Under the pieces are notes generated by a model. That model did not search any database. It saw only the letters and a program-made list of their open reading frames with translations, and had not been told where the DNA came from. Positions 1 through 5,963 of a stretch of 5,963 nucleotides of DNA are shown in pieces. The translations under genes and the position numbers were made by a program. Origin of the DNA: Chitinophagaceae bacterium (lineage in GTDB: Bacteria > Bacteroidota > Bacteroidia > Chitinophagales > Chitinophagaceae). The DNA lies in NCBI GenBank assembly GCA_025455245.1, contig JALOMX010000146.1, positions 1 through 5,963 of the forward strand. The letters are read 5' to 3'. How positions within the stretch are numbered: the first letter of the stretch is position 1; the number at the start of each line of letters is the position of its first letter.

Positions 1-1
1 G

Positions 2-409
2 GTAAGCGAACAAATAGATGCCCTTGAAATTATGGGGGTTAATACCAAAACCTATTTGATTGCTCCAAAAATCATTGCAAGTATGATTATGGTACCTGCC
101 TTGATCATCATTTCTGTAGTGGTGGCATTATGGGGAGGCCTGGTTGCCGGGGCAGCCACAGGCATTATTGATTCTGATTCCTATACCCGCGGGCTAACCA
201 TGGATTTCAAGGAACTGAATGTAACGGTTGCCTTATCCAAGGGTTTTGTTTTTTCAATTATTCTTTCGAGTATCTCCGCTTATTTTGGCTATAATGTAAA
301 AGGGGGCGCTTTGGAAATAGGAAGGAGCAGTACCCTTGCAGTCGTTATCAGTTGTATCATGATCCTCCTTGCCGATTACATTCTCACATTCTTACTTCTT
401 AACCCATGA
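2..409 (+). CDS. mlaE: MlaE-type ABC transporter permease, 3' part (5' end outside window)
   Basis: This is the C-terminal 135 residues of an MlaE/YrbE-family permease, the inner-membrane subunit of the Mla lipid transporter that moves phospholipids between inner and outer membranes. The frame is open from base 2, so the first internal ATG (32) is not the true start. Visible landmarks are the family's cytoplasmic coupling motif EQIDALEIMGVN (fragment residues 3-14), a long hydrophobic span at about 27-52, a second at about 80-96, the conserved loop GYNVKGGALEIGRSST (96-111), and a last span at about 112-133 containing the conserved LADYILT. The protein ends two residues after this helix, as is usual for the family. 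Its stop codon overlaps the start of the ATPase gene (ATGA, 406-409), indicating translational coupling and a shared operon. The family call is firm. The substrate is inferred from the family only. Confidence 0.93.
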   Translation, partial: VSEQIDALEIMGVNTKTYLIAPKIIASMIMVPALIIISVVVALWGGLVAGAATGIIDSDSYTRGLTMDFKELNVTVALSKGFVFSIILSSISAYFGYNVKGGALEIGRSSTLAVVISCIMILLADYILTFLLLNP

Positions 410-1209
410 TCGAAGTTCAACACCTCAGAAAATCATTCGGCGATGTTACCGTCCTTTTTGATATTTCGGCAACGTTTTATCCGGGGAAGTGTAACCTCAT
501 TATTGGTTCGAGCGGTAGCGGAAAAACAGTCCTGCAAAAGTGTATCGTTGGGCTTTTTCAGCCAACAAGCGGCGATATCCTGTACAACGGTCAGAGTATC
601 CTGCAAATGAATAATCAGGAAAGAAAGCAACTCAGGCAGGATATTGGTATGCTTTTTCAGGGTTCAGCCCTTTTTGATAGTATGACTGTGGAACAAAATG
701 TTATGTTTCCGTTGGATATGTTTACCCGTGATAGCTTTGAAAAAAAATTAAAGCGGGTAAATGAGGTACTTGAACGTGTTAACCTATCCGGAAATAATAA
801 AAAATTCCCTTCCGAATTAAGCGGTGGAATGAAAAAAAGGGTCGGAATCGCAAGGGCTATTGTGCTCAACCCGAAATACCTTTTTTGCGATGAACCCAAC
901 AGCGGACTTGACCCGCAGACAAGCCTTGTGATCGATAAGTTGATACAGGACCTTACGCGCGAATCAAATACCACCACCATTGTGAATACCCACGATATGA
1001 ACAGTGTGATGGAAATAGGAGACAATATCCTCTACATGTATAAGGGCTATAAAGAGTGGGAAGGCAATAATAAAGAGATCATTTTCAGTAAAAATGAACG
1101 GCTGAATGATTTCATTTTTGCCTCAGAATTTTTAAAAGATGTAAAGGAAATGCGGATGTTGGAATCAGACCACCCCGATCAACATGCAAATGATAGCACA
1201 AATAAATAA
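406..1209 (+). CDS. mlaF: MlaF-type ABC transporter ATP-binding protein
   Basis: This is a complete 267-residue ATPase subunit that powers the MlaE permease from the cytoplasmic face of the inner membrane. All ABC motifs are present: Walker A GSSGSGKT (34-41), Q-loop glutamine 85 in LFQGSALFD, signature LSGGM (138-142), Walker B YLFCDEP (158-164) with catalytic Glu163, D-loop GLDP (167-170) and switch His196 in NTHD. The 'GSALFDSMTV' stretch after the Q-loop and the C-terminal 'LNDFIFASEF' (about 233-242) are typical of the Mla/Ttg2/Mkl branch and separate it from amino-acid or drug exporters. DEPNSGLDP has Asn where many ABC proteins have Thr; I recall this as common in Bacteroidota MlaF, so I do not treat it as a defect. 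The start is set by the 4-bp ATGA overlap with mlaE. No mlaD (MCE-domain substrate-binding protein) follows; the next gene is unrelated. Confidence 0.95.
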   Translation: MIEVQHLRKSFGDVTVLFDISATFYPGKCNLIIGSSGSGKTVLQKCIVGLFQPTSGDILYNGQSILQMNNQERKQLRQDIGMLFQGSALFDSMTVEQNVMFPLDMFTRDSFEKKLKRVNEVLERVNLSGNNKKFPSELSGGMKKRVGIARAIVLNPKYLFCDEPNSGLDPQTSLVIDKLIQDLTRESNTTTIVNTHDMNSVMEIGDNILYMYKGYKEWEGNNKEIIFSKNERLNDFIFASEFLKDVKEMRMLESDHPDQHANDSTNK

Positions 1210-1240
1210 TCAGGTGATCATCTTTTTGAAACCACTCCCC

Positions 1241-1248
1241 TACTTTTG
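1241..1248 (+). promoter_or_regulatory. Bacteroidota-type -7 promoter box for sucD
   Basis: TACTTTTG matches the Bacteroidota -7 consensus TAnnTTTG exactly and sits 27 bp upstream of the sucD ATG in a 66-bp intergenic gap. This would give a transcript start around 1254 and a short AT-rich leader. A TTTG occurs at 1225-1228, but it is only 12 bp upstream of the -7 box, shorter than the roughly 20 bp expected for a -33 element, so the upstream element is weak or absent. The box implies that sucD can be transcribed independently of mlaEF. Confidence 0.6.
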
Positions 1249-1275
1249 CGCCACAAATAAAAATTTAATCTTGCT

Positions 1276-2145
1276 ATGAGCGTACTCGTCAACAAGAATT
1301 CAAAAATAATTGTGCAGGGTTTTACAGGTACTGAAGGTACTTTTCACGCCTCACAAATGATTGAATATGGTACCCAAGTGGTGGGTGGTGTTACACCGGG
1401 CAAAGGTGGCAGTACCCATCTTGATCGTCCTGTTTTCAATACGGTTTACGATGCTGTAAAAGCTACTGATGCCGATGTGAGCATCATTTTTGTACCACCG
1501 GCTTTTGCAGCCGATGCCATTATGGAAGCTACAGATGCAGGAATTGGCCTGATTGTTTGTATTACTGAAGGTATTCCGGTGCAGGATATGGTTAAGGTGA
1601 AAAACTACATGGCAGGAAAGCCCTCGAGGTTGGTGGGTCCAAACTGTCCGGGAGTAATCACCGCCGGTGAATGTAAAGTAGGTATTATGCCCGGTTTTAT
1701 TTTCAAAAAGGGCCATATCGGTATCGTAAGCAAAAGCGGCACCCTTACCTATGAAGCAGCCGATCAGGTTGCTAAAGCCGGCCTTGGAATTACCACAGCC
1801 ATTGGTATTGGTGGTGATCCCATCATTGGAACGACTACAAGGGAAGCGGTAGAGCTATTGATGAATGATCCTGACACACATGGGATTGTTATGATAGGAG
1901 AAATTGGTGGCGGAATGGAAGCCGAAGCAGCCCGTTGGATAAAGGAAAATGGCACAAAGCCTGTGGTAGGCTTCATTGCGGGGCAGACTGCTCCTCCGGG
2001 AAGGCGCATGGGACATGCAGGCGCTATTGTGGGTGGAGCTGATGATACGGCGGCTGCCAAAATGAAAATAATGGCTGAGTGCGGTATTCATGTGGTTGCA
2101 AGCCCTGCCGATATCGGAAATAAAATGGCTGAAGCCCTGAAATAA
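1276..2145 (+). CDS. sucD: Succinyl-CoA synthetase (ADP/GDP-forming), alpha subunit
   Basis: This is a complete 289-residue alpha subunit, the same length as Escherichia coli SucD. With the beta subunit SucC it interconverts succinyl-CoA and succinate with substrate-level formation of ATP or GTP in the cytosolic TCA cycle. The N-terminal CoA-binding Rossmann domain shows the glycine-rich loop QGFTGTEG (14-21) and PGKGGSTH (41-48). The GPNCPG motif (121-126), SKSGTLTYE (152-160), the MIGEIGG loop with Glu209, and the phosphohistidine loop GHAGAIVGG with His247 match the catalytic elements of the ligase domain; Glu209 and His247 correspond to E. coli Glu208 and His246 when the initiator Met is not counted. 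The start at 1276 gives the usual N-terminus and is preceded by an AT-rich leader without a Shine-Dalgarno sequence. There is no sucC next to it, so the partner must be encoded elsewhere. Nucleotide preference is set by the beta subunit and cannot be read here. Confidence 0.97.
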   Translation: MSVLVNKNSKIIVQGFTGTEGTFHASQMIEYGTQVVGGVTPGKGGSTHLDRPVFNTVYDAVKATDADVSIIFVPPAFAADAIMEATDAGIGLIVCITEGIPVQDMVKVKNYMAGKPSRLVGPNCPGVITAGECKVGIMPGFIFKKGHIGIVSKSGTLTYEAADQVAKAGLGITTAIGIGGDPIIGTTTREAVELLMNDPDTHGIVMIGEIGGGMEAEAARWIKENGTKPVVGFIAGQTAPPGRRMGHAGAIVGGADDTAAAKMKIMAECGIHVVASPADIGNKMAEALK

Positions 2146-2174
2146 GACTGATAAATTTTTCAAAAAATAAATGG

Positions 2175-2197
2175 CCCCGGTTTTCCGGGGTTTTTTT
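2175..2197 (+). terminator. Intrinsic (rho-independent) terminator after sucD
   Basis: A perfect 6-bp GC stem, CCCCGG (2175-2180) and CCGGGG (2185-2190), closes a TTTT loop and is followed directly by seven T residues (2191-2197). It begins 29 bp after the sucD stop codon. This should end the sucD transcript and separates it from the A2M-like gene. An A-rich stretch just upstream (2160-2171) might allow some termination in the opposite direction, but no minus-strand gene needs it. Confidence 0.9.
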
Positions 2198-2243
2198 ATG
2201 CAAAAGAATACCCGCAGGCATCTTTCCTATGGCGAAATACATT

Positions 2244-2251
2244 TATCTTTC
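2244..2251 (+). promoter_or_regulatory. Possible -7 promoter box for the A2M-like gene
   Basis: TATCTTTC differs from the Bacteroidota -7 consensus TAnnTTTG only in its last base. A TTTC at 2223-2226 lies 17 bp upstream and could serve as a poor -33 element. A promoter is needed somewhere between the terminator (ending at 2197) and the next gene. If this is the box, transcription would start at about 2257, leaving almost no leader for an ATG at 2260 but about 15 nt for the in-frame ATG at 2272. The match is imperfect and short, so it is only a candidate. Confidence 0.3.
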
Positions 2252-2259
2252 ATTCAATT

Positions 2260-2340
2260 ATGTTTATTAAAATGAACAGGACACTCTTATTTTTTACCTA
2301 TATCCTCATATTTCTTCGAATCTCAACTTCTGTAATGAGC
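2260..2340 (+). other. Sec signal peptide of the A2M-like protein
   Basis: Residues 1-27 form a basic N-region (Lys4, Arg7), a hydrophobic core at about 9-19 (LLFFTYILIFL), and a polar end with small residues, giving a likely signal peptidase I site after V-M-S before Gln28. An Arg at position 20 interrupts the end of the core but does not rule out export. There is no lipobox cysteine, so this is predicted to be a soluble periplasmic or secreted protein rather than a lipoprotein. Many E. coli-type bacterial A2Ms are lipoproteins, so this is a difference. Confidence 0.75.
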
Positions 2341-5300
2341 CAAACATCTTTCAATTACGGATCTGCCTGGAAAAAGGTCGAATCAGCCCTTGAAATCGGA
2401 AAACCGAAAACCGCTATTGAAGAAATCGACAAAATCATTCTGCAATCAAAAAAAGATGGAAATGAACCGCAACAAATTAAAGGGCTTGTTTATAAGGCAA
2501 AGGCAAGTCAACAATTTGAGGAAGATAGTCAATTGAAATATATAAGGATTTTCGAACAAGAAATCAAAACGGCGCGGGAGCCTGTAAAACAGGTTTTGTT
2601 TAGTCTTACAGCACAACTATACAAAAACTATTTTGACAGACAGCGCTGGAAAATTTATGACAGGACTGCAACCACCAATCCTGACCCGAATAACCCCGAC
2701 ACATGGTCAATTGCTGACTTTAATGAAAGGATCAGCACCATGTTTGATAAATCGTTAAGCAACCCGGTTTTGTTGCAAAAAACCGATCTCAAAAAGTTTG
2801 ATCCCATCATTCTTGAAGGGAACATGCGACATCTCAGGCCTACCCTTTATGATTTATTGGCACATGAAGCGCTGGAATACTGGAAAAATGATGAAGGTGA
2901 AATTACCAGGCCGGTGTATGCTTTTGTTCCTGATTATGCTTCACTTGCTCCGGCAAAAATATTCCTTCGCAATCAATACACAAGTAAGGACAGCACAGGG
3001 CATACATACAAGGCAATCAGATTATACCAGGAACTTATACGTTTTCATCTTGCCGATGAAAAACCGGACGCCCTGATCGATGTGGACGTAGCCCGCATTC
3101 AGTTTGCTTATGAAAAAGCAGTCATGCCGGGAAAGAGTCAATTATACAAGGAAGCGCTTGAGCATATTTACACTCAATATCCTAAAAACGAACAAGCTAT
3201 GCAGGCCGGTTTTCATTTGGCCATGTGGTGGTTTAATAAGGGGGAAAATTACAAACCTGCAACCGGGACACAGGAGGATAAGATGGCATTTGGCTTAGCA
3301 CTCGAATATGCCAATGCAGTTGCCAGGGCATTTCCGCGAAGCCAGGGAGGATTGGCTGCAAGGCAACTTGCGGAGCAGATTAAAAAGCCATCTGTGGGCA
3401 TAAAGGTGGAAAAGGTGAATGTAATAAACAAGCCGTTCCGGGGGTTACTCAGCTTTAAAAATATAGGGGTGGCTTATTTCAGGCTTGTTCAGCTTCCTGC
3501 CTCTGAACAGGAAGACCAGGGTTTTTATGAAGATGAAAATTCATATTGGTCGAGGGTCACTGCCCTTAAGCCAATTCGTTCATGGAAACAACAGGTACCT
3601 GTTATAAAAGATTACAGGGACCATCAGGCAGAAATAAAAATTGACGGGTTATCCAACGGCAGGTACTTGCTGCTTGTTTCGGCAGATGAAGGTTTTTCGA
3701 TTGATAAAAACCCAATGGCCGCTACTGAATTATACGTCAGCAATATCAGTTATGTTCAATCAGGGGAGCATTTGTTCGTAATAAACAGAGACAACGGACG
3801 CCCTCTTGCCGGAGCCCGTATTCAAGTATGGTACAGCAGTTATGATTATAATAAGCGAAGAAATGTTTTTAGTAAAGCTGAACAATTAACCACAGACCAA
3901 AACGGTTATTCAAAAATCAAACCTGTCAGGACGATTGATAGATCTTATGGCGGCATGAGGCTGGAAATTTCTTCTGCAAAGGATTACTTATTCATGGCAG
4001 ATGCACTCGACAGAACCTTTGATGGACAGCCCCAAAAATCACAGACAAATGAAGCCTATGAACTGGAACATTCGAAATACTATTTTTTCACCGACAGGTC
4101 AATATATCGCCCGGGACAAACTTTATATTTCAAAGCTATCGGGCTTACCAAAAATCCATCAGATGGATTGGCGAAATTATACAAATCCGGACCGGTAGAG
4201 GTGATATTGAGAAATGCCAACTATGAAATGGTTTCATCTCAAACATATTTACCCAATGATTATGCAAGCATCAGCGGTAACTTTTTATTGCCCATGACAG
4301 GGCTGAACGGAACATTTAAGCTTGAAATAAAATCCGGGGTAAGGACATGGAGTACATTATTCAAAGTGGAAGAATACAAAAGACCGAAGTTTTTTATTGA
4401 ATTTCCTCCACTGAAGGGTACATACAAACTAAACAAAGAGATCACCGTAACCGGAATGGCCAAAGGATATTCCGGCAACAGTATTGATGGTGCACAGGTA
4501 AGCTTTAGGGTAAAAAGATCTACCCGGTTTTTATATCCCTGGAAATTTGGATTTGGACGAGGCGGATATTGGCCACCCATGGAAAGGGGCGAAGAAATGG
4601 AGATTACCAACGGAAATACCTTGACGAGGCCCGACGGGTCTTTTGAGATCACCTTTACCCCCATATCTGACCTGAGTATTGATCCTGAACTTGATCCGGG
4701 TTTCGATTTTACAATTGAAGCCGTAATAACAGATATCAATGGCGAGGTTCGATCAGAAGAAACAACCATAAGCATCGGTTATAAATCACTTGTCCTTAAT
4801 ATTAATGCAGGTAACAGTCTTCATCAGTCTGCCGACAGTACGATCAATGTAAAAGTTTCCGCTACCAATCTGAACGGACAACCTGAAGATTCGAAAGTTA
4901 AATTGGTTGTTTACAGCCTGAAGAATCCGGATCGATTGCTTAGAAAAAGGATGTGGCAGACTCCTGACACATTTGTGCTCGCTAAAAATGAATTTGAGAA
5001 ACACTTTCCAAACGACCCTTACCAAAATGAAGACGATTTCAGGAACTGGGAATCCGGGCAAACTGTTTTTTCCGGCAGCCTTGAAACCCCAACCAATTCA
5101 ACCATCTCATTGGCTCCGGGTACCCTTGAACCCGGTTATTACAAGATCGAAGCTATTACTCAGGATATGGATGGGAAAGAAGTAAGAACAGTTGATTTTG
5201 TCGGGGTCTTTAATGAAAAAACCGGTCAGCTTCCATCTCCTTCATATTTATTTGATTTCAAACAAAATTCACCGACAGAACCCGGACAGCAGGCAGTTTT

Positions 5301-5963
5301 CTGGCAGGCAACTTCTATTAAAGATGCCTTTATCATTCAGCAAACAATAAAAAAAGCTGCCGGAGGTATTGCTGCTTCGGAAAAAGACATTTCTTCAGTT
5401 CAATTTATTCATCAGAAAGATGGCTTTCAACGGAACTATTATGATGTAAAAGAAACTGACAGGGGCGGCTACGAAATTTATCGGGTATTGGTGTTTCATA
5501 ACAGGATTTATATTCAACAATGGCGGGTAAATGTTCCATGGACTAACAAAGAACTGAACGTTAGCCTTGAAACTTTCAGAGAAAAATTACAACCCGGTGA
5601 AGCTGAGAAATGGAAAGTAAAGATCAGCGGCGCAAAGGGTGAACTTGCTGCTGCCGAATTGCTCGCAGGGATGTACGATGCTTCTCTTGATCAGTTTTCC
5701 CCACATACCTGGCAAGGTATAAACCCATGGTTAAATAATAATTTTTATACAAGATGGAACAGCGGAAGCAATTTCTCTTCTACCGAAGGAAGACAAACAA
5801 ACTGGTATGAACCAATTGAACCTTACGAGAAAATATATGATGATTTAATTCCTGTATACGACAATAACTATTACAAATCCATTAGCGGAAGGGCGATGGG
5901 TGTACAAATCCGAGGGGTTAACAGTCTTGATGAAGTGGTTGTTACAGGATATGGTGTGTCTGA
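2260..5963 (+). CDS. Secreted alpha-2-macroglobulin family protein with SusC-plug-like segment, 5' part (3' end outside window)
   Basis: One frame stays open for 1234 codons and runs off the window. Family members are large envelope proteins thought to trap or inhibit proteases. Order of parts: signal peptide (1-27); a mostly helical region (about 28-375) typical of Bacteroidota A2Ms, with 'RQRWKIYDRTAT' at 128-139; then beta-rich macroglobulin domains. A first MG domain starts near 378, and another around 490-600 holds 'GRPLAGARIQVW' and 'TTDQNGY'. The hallmark MG2 motif TDRSIYRPGQTLYFK is at 611-625. VEEYKRPKF (703-711) opens the next domain, and further MG-like domains cover about 845-1090. 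The bait-region domain starts near 1106 (FREKLQPGE, MYDASLDQF at 1138-1146). The last residues, 1208-1234, resemble TonB-dependent receptor plug motifs. The visible 1234 residues contain no cysteine. Any thioester motif would lie downstream and cannot be judged. Numbering uses ATG 2260; ATG 2272 (MNRTLLFF) is an equally plausible start and would shorten the protein by four residues. Native target and partner are unknown. Confidence 0.93.
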   Translation, partial: MFIKMNRTLLFFTYILIFLRISTSVMSQTSFNYGSAWKKVESALEIGKPKTAIEEIDKIILQSKKDGNEPQQIKGLVYKAKASQQFEEDSQLKYIRIFEQEIKTAREPVKQVLFSLTAQLYKNYFDRQRWKIYDRTATTNPDPNNPDTWSIADFNERISTMFDKSLSNPVLLQKTDLKKFDPIILEGNMRHLRPTLYDLLAHEALEYWKNDEGEITRPVYAFVPDYASLAPAKIFLRNQYTSKDSTGHTYKAIRLYQELIRFHLADEKPDALIDVDVARIQFAYEKAVMPGKSQLYKEALEHIYTQYPKNEQAMQAGFHLAMWWFNKGENYKPATGTQEDKMAFGLALEYANAVARAFPRSQGGLAARQLAEQIKKPSVGIKVEKVNVINKPFRGLLSFKNIGVAYFRLVQLPASEQEDQGFYEDENSYWSRVTALKPIRSWKQQVPVIKDYRDHQAEIKIDGLSNGRYLLLVSADEGFSIDKNPMAATELYVSNISYVQSGEHLFVINRDNGRPLAGARIQVWYSSYDYNKRRNVFSKAEQLTTDQNGYSKIKPVRTIDRSYGGMRLEISSAKDYLFMADALDRTFDGQPQKSQTNEAYELEHSKYYFFTDRSIYRPGQTLYFKAIGLTKNPSDGLAKLYKSGPVEVILRNANYEMVSSQTYLPNDYASISGNFLLPMTGLNGTFKLEIKSGVRTWSTLFKVEEYKRPKFFIEFPPLKGTYKLNKEITVTGMAKGYSGNSIDGAQVSFRVKRSTRFLYPWKFGFGRGGYWPPMERGEEMEITNGNTLTRPDGSFEITFTPISDLSIDPELDPGFDFTIEAVITDINGEVRSEETTISIGYKSLVLNINAGNSLHQSADSTINVKVSATNLNGQPEDSKVKLVVYSLKNPDRLLRKRMWQTPDTFVLAKNEFEKHFPNDPYQNEDDFRNWESGQTVFSGSLETPTNSTISLAPGTLEPGYYKIEAITQDMDGKEVRTVDFVGVFNEKTGQLPSPSYLFDFKQNSPTEPGQQAVFWQATSIKDAFIIQQTIKKAAGGIAASEKDISSVQFIHQKDGFQRNYYDVKETDRGGYEIYRVLVFHNRIYIQQWRVNVPWTNKELNVSLETFREKLQPGEAEKWKVKISGAKGELAAAELLAGMYDASLDQFSPHTWQGINPWLNNNFYTRWNSGSNFSSTEGRQTNWYEPIEPYEKIYDDLIPVYDNNYYKSISGRAMGVQIRGVNSLDEVVVTGYGVS
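5881..5963 (+). other. SusC/RagA plug-like segment inside the A2M bait-region domain (cut by window end)
   Basis: Residues 1208-1234 of the A2M-like protein contain ISGRAMGVQIRG (1208-1219), VNSL (1220-1223) and DEVVVTGYG (1224-1232). DEVVVTGYG is the sequence that normally opens the plug of SusC/RagA TonB-dependent receptors. The preceding pieces resemble later plug motifs ('LsGRvaGVQ' and 'IRGvnSL'), here placed before rather than after it. The frame is continuous with the upstream MG and bait-region domains, so it is part of the same protein. I recall plug-like insertions in other Bacteroidota A2M proteins, but cannot check that here. The length of the insertion is unknown because the window ends. 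Confidence 0.65.

Noticed and set aside
898..918. Defective ATPase because DEPN replaces DEPT after Walker B
   Set aside because: The catalytic Glu163, D-loop and His196 are all intact, and Asn at this place is, as I recall, usual in Bacteroidota MlaF proteins.
433..1025. Minus-strand open frames opposite mlaF
   Set aside because: They are antisense to intact Walker A, Q-loop, signature and Walker B motifs, and have no features of their own.
1210..1240. Terminator between mlaF and sucD
   Set aside because: Only the short palindrome TGATCA (1215-1220) followed by TCTTTTT is present. There is no stable GC stem, so no intrinsic terminator can be supported.
1351..2242. Minus-strand open frames opposite sucD and its 3' flank
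   Set aside because: The sucD frame carries every catalytic motif. The antisense frames are compositional shadows, and one also spans the terminator.
2798..3298. Short plus-strand frames (2798-3076, 3104-3298) inside the A2M-like gene
   Set aside because: They are out of frame with the long continuous A2M reading frame and encode no recognisable motif. There is no sign of a frameshift, since the main frame stays open throughout.
4260..4775. Minus-strand open frame of 171 codons
   Set aside because: It lies wholly inside the A2M-like gene, antisense to well-conserved MG-domain motifs such as VEEYKRPKF, and its translation has no recognisable features. It is a shadow frame.
5929..5963. Start of a separate SusC/RagA TonB-dependent receptor gene
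   Set aside because: The DEVVVTGYG codons are in the same uninterrupted frame as the A2M domains, with no stop or new promoter between. They lie within the A2M protein. An assembly chimera is possible in principle but nothing in the sequence points to it.

Overview
All genes in this window lie on the + strand, and they suggest a member of the Bacteroidota. The base composition is moderately AT-rich. A TAnnTTTG-type -7 box precedes sucD, and AT-rich leaders without a clear Shine-Dalgarno sequence precede the starts at 1276 and 2260. The window also holds a very large secreted alpha-2-macroglobulin-like protein carrying a SusC/RagA-style 'DEVVVTGYG' motif. I cannot place the organism more precisely than this.

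Layout: (1) 2-409 is the C-terminal part of an MlaE-type permease. It overlaps by four bases (ATGA) with (2) 406-1209, the MlaF-type ATPase. Together they form the inner-membrane engine of a phospholipid/lipid ABC transporter that maintains outer-membrane asymmetry. (3) A 66-bp gap holds a Bacteroidota-type promoter box for (4) sucD, 1276-2145, the alpha subunit of succinyl-CoA synthetase (TCA cycle), which ends at a strong intrinsic terminator at 2175-2197. (5) From 2260 to the end of the window runs one uninterrupted reading frame of 1234 codons with no stop. It is the N-terminal part of an exported alpha-2-macroglobulin (A2M) family protein: signal peptide, a helical N-terminal region of about 350 residues, a series of macroglobulin (MG) domains including a textbook MG2 motif, and the start of the bait-region domain. 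Its stop codon, and any thioester domain, lie beyond the window.

The three units look functionally separate: envelope lipid transport, central metabolism and an envelope-associated A2M. The terminator after sucD isolates the A2M gene from the genes upstream. The most interesting signal is at the very end (5881-5963). There the A2M chain, at the place where a protease bait region would be expected, carries segments resembling the plug domain of SusC/RagA TonB-dependent receptors. There is no RNA gene, CRISPR array, mobile element or significant repeat that I can support.
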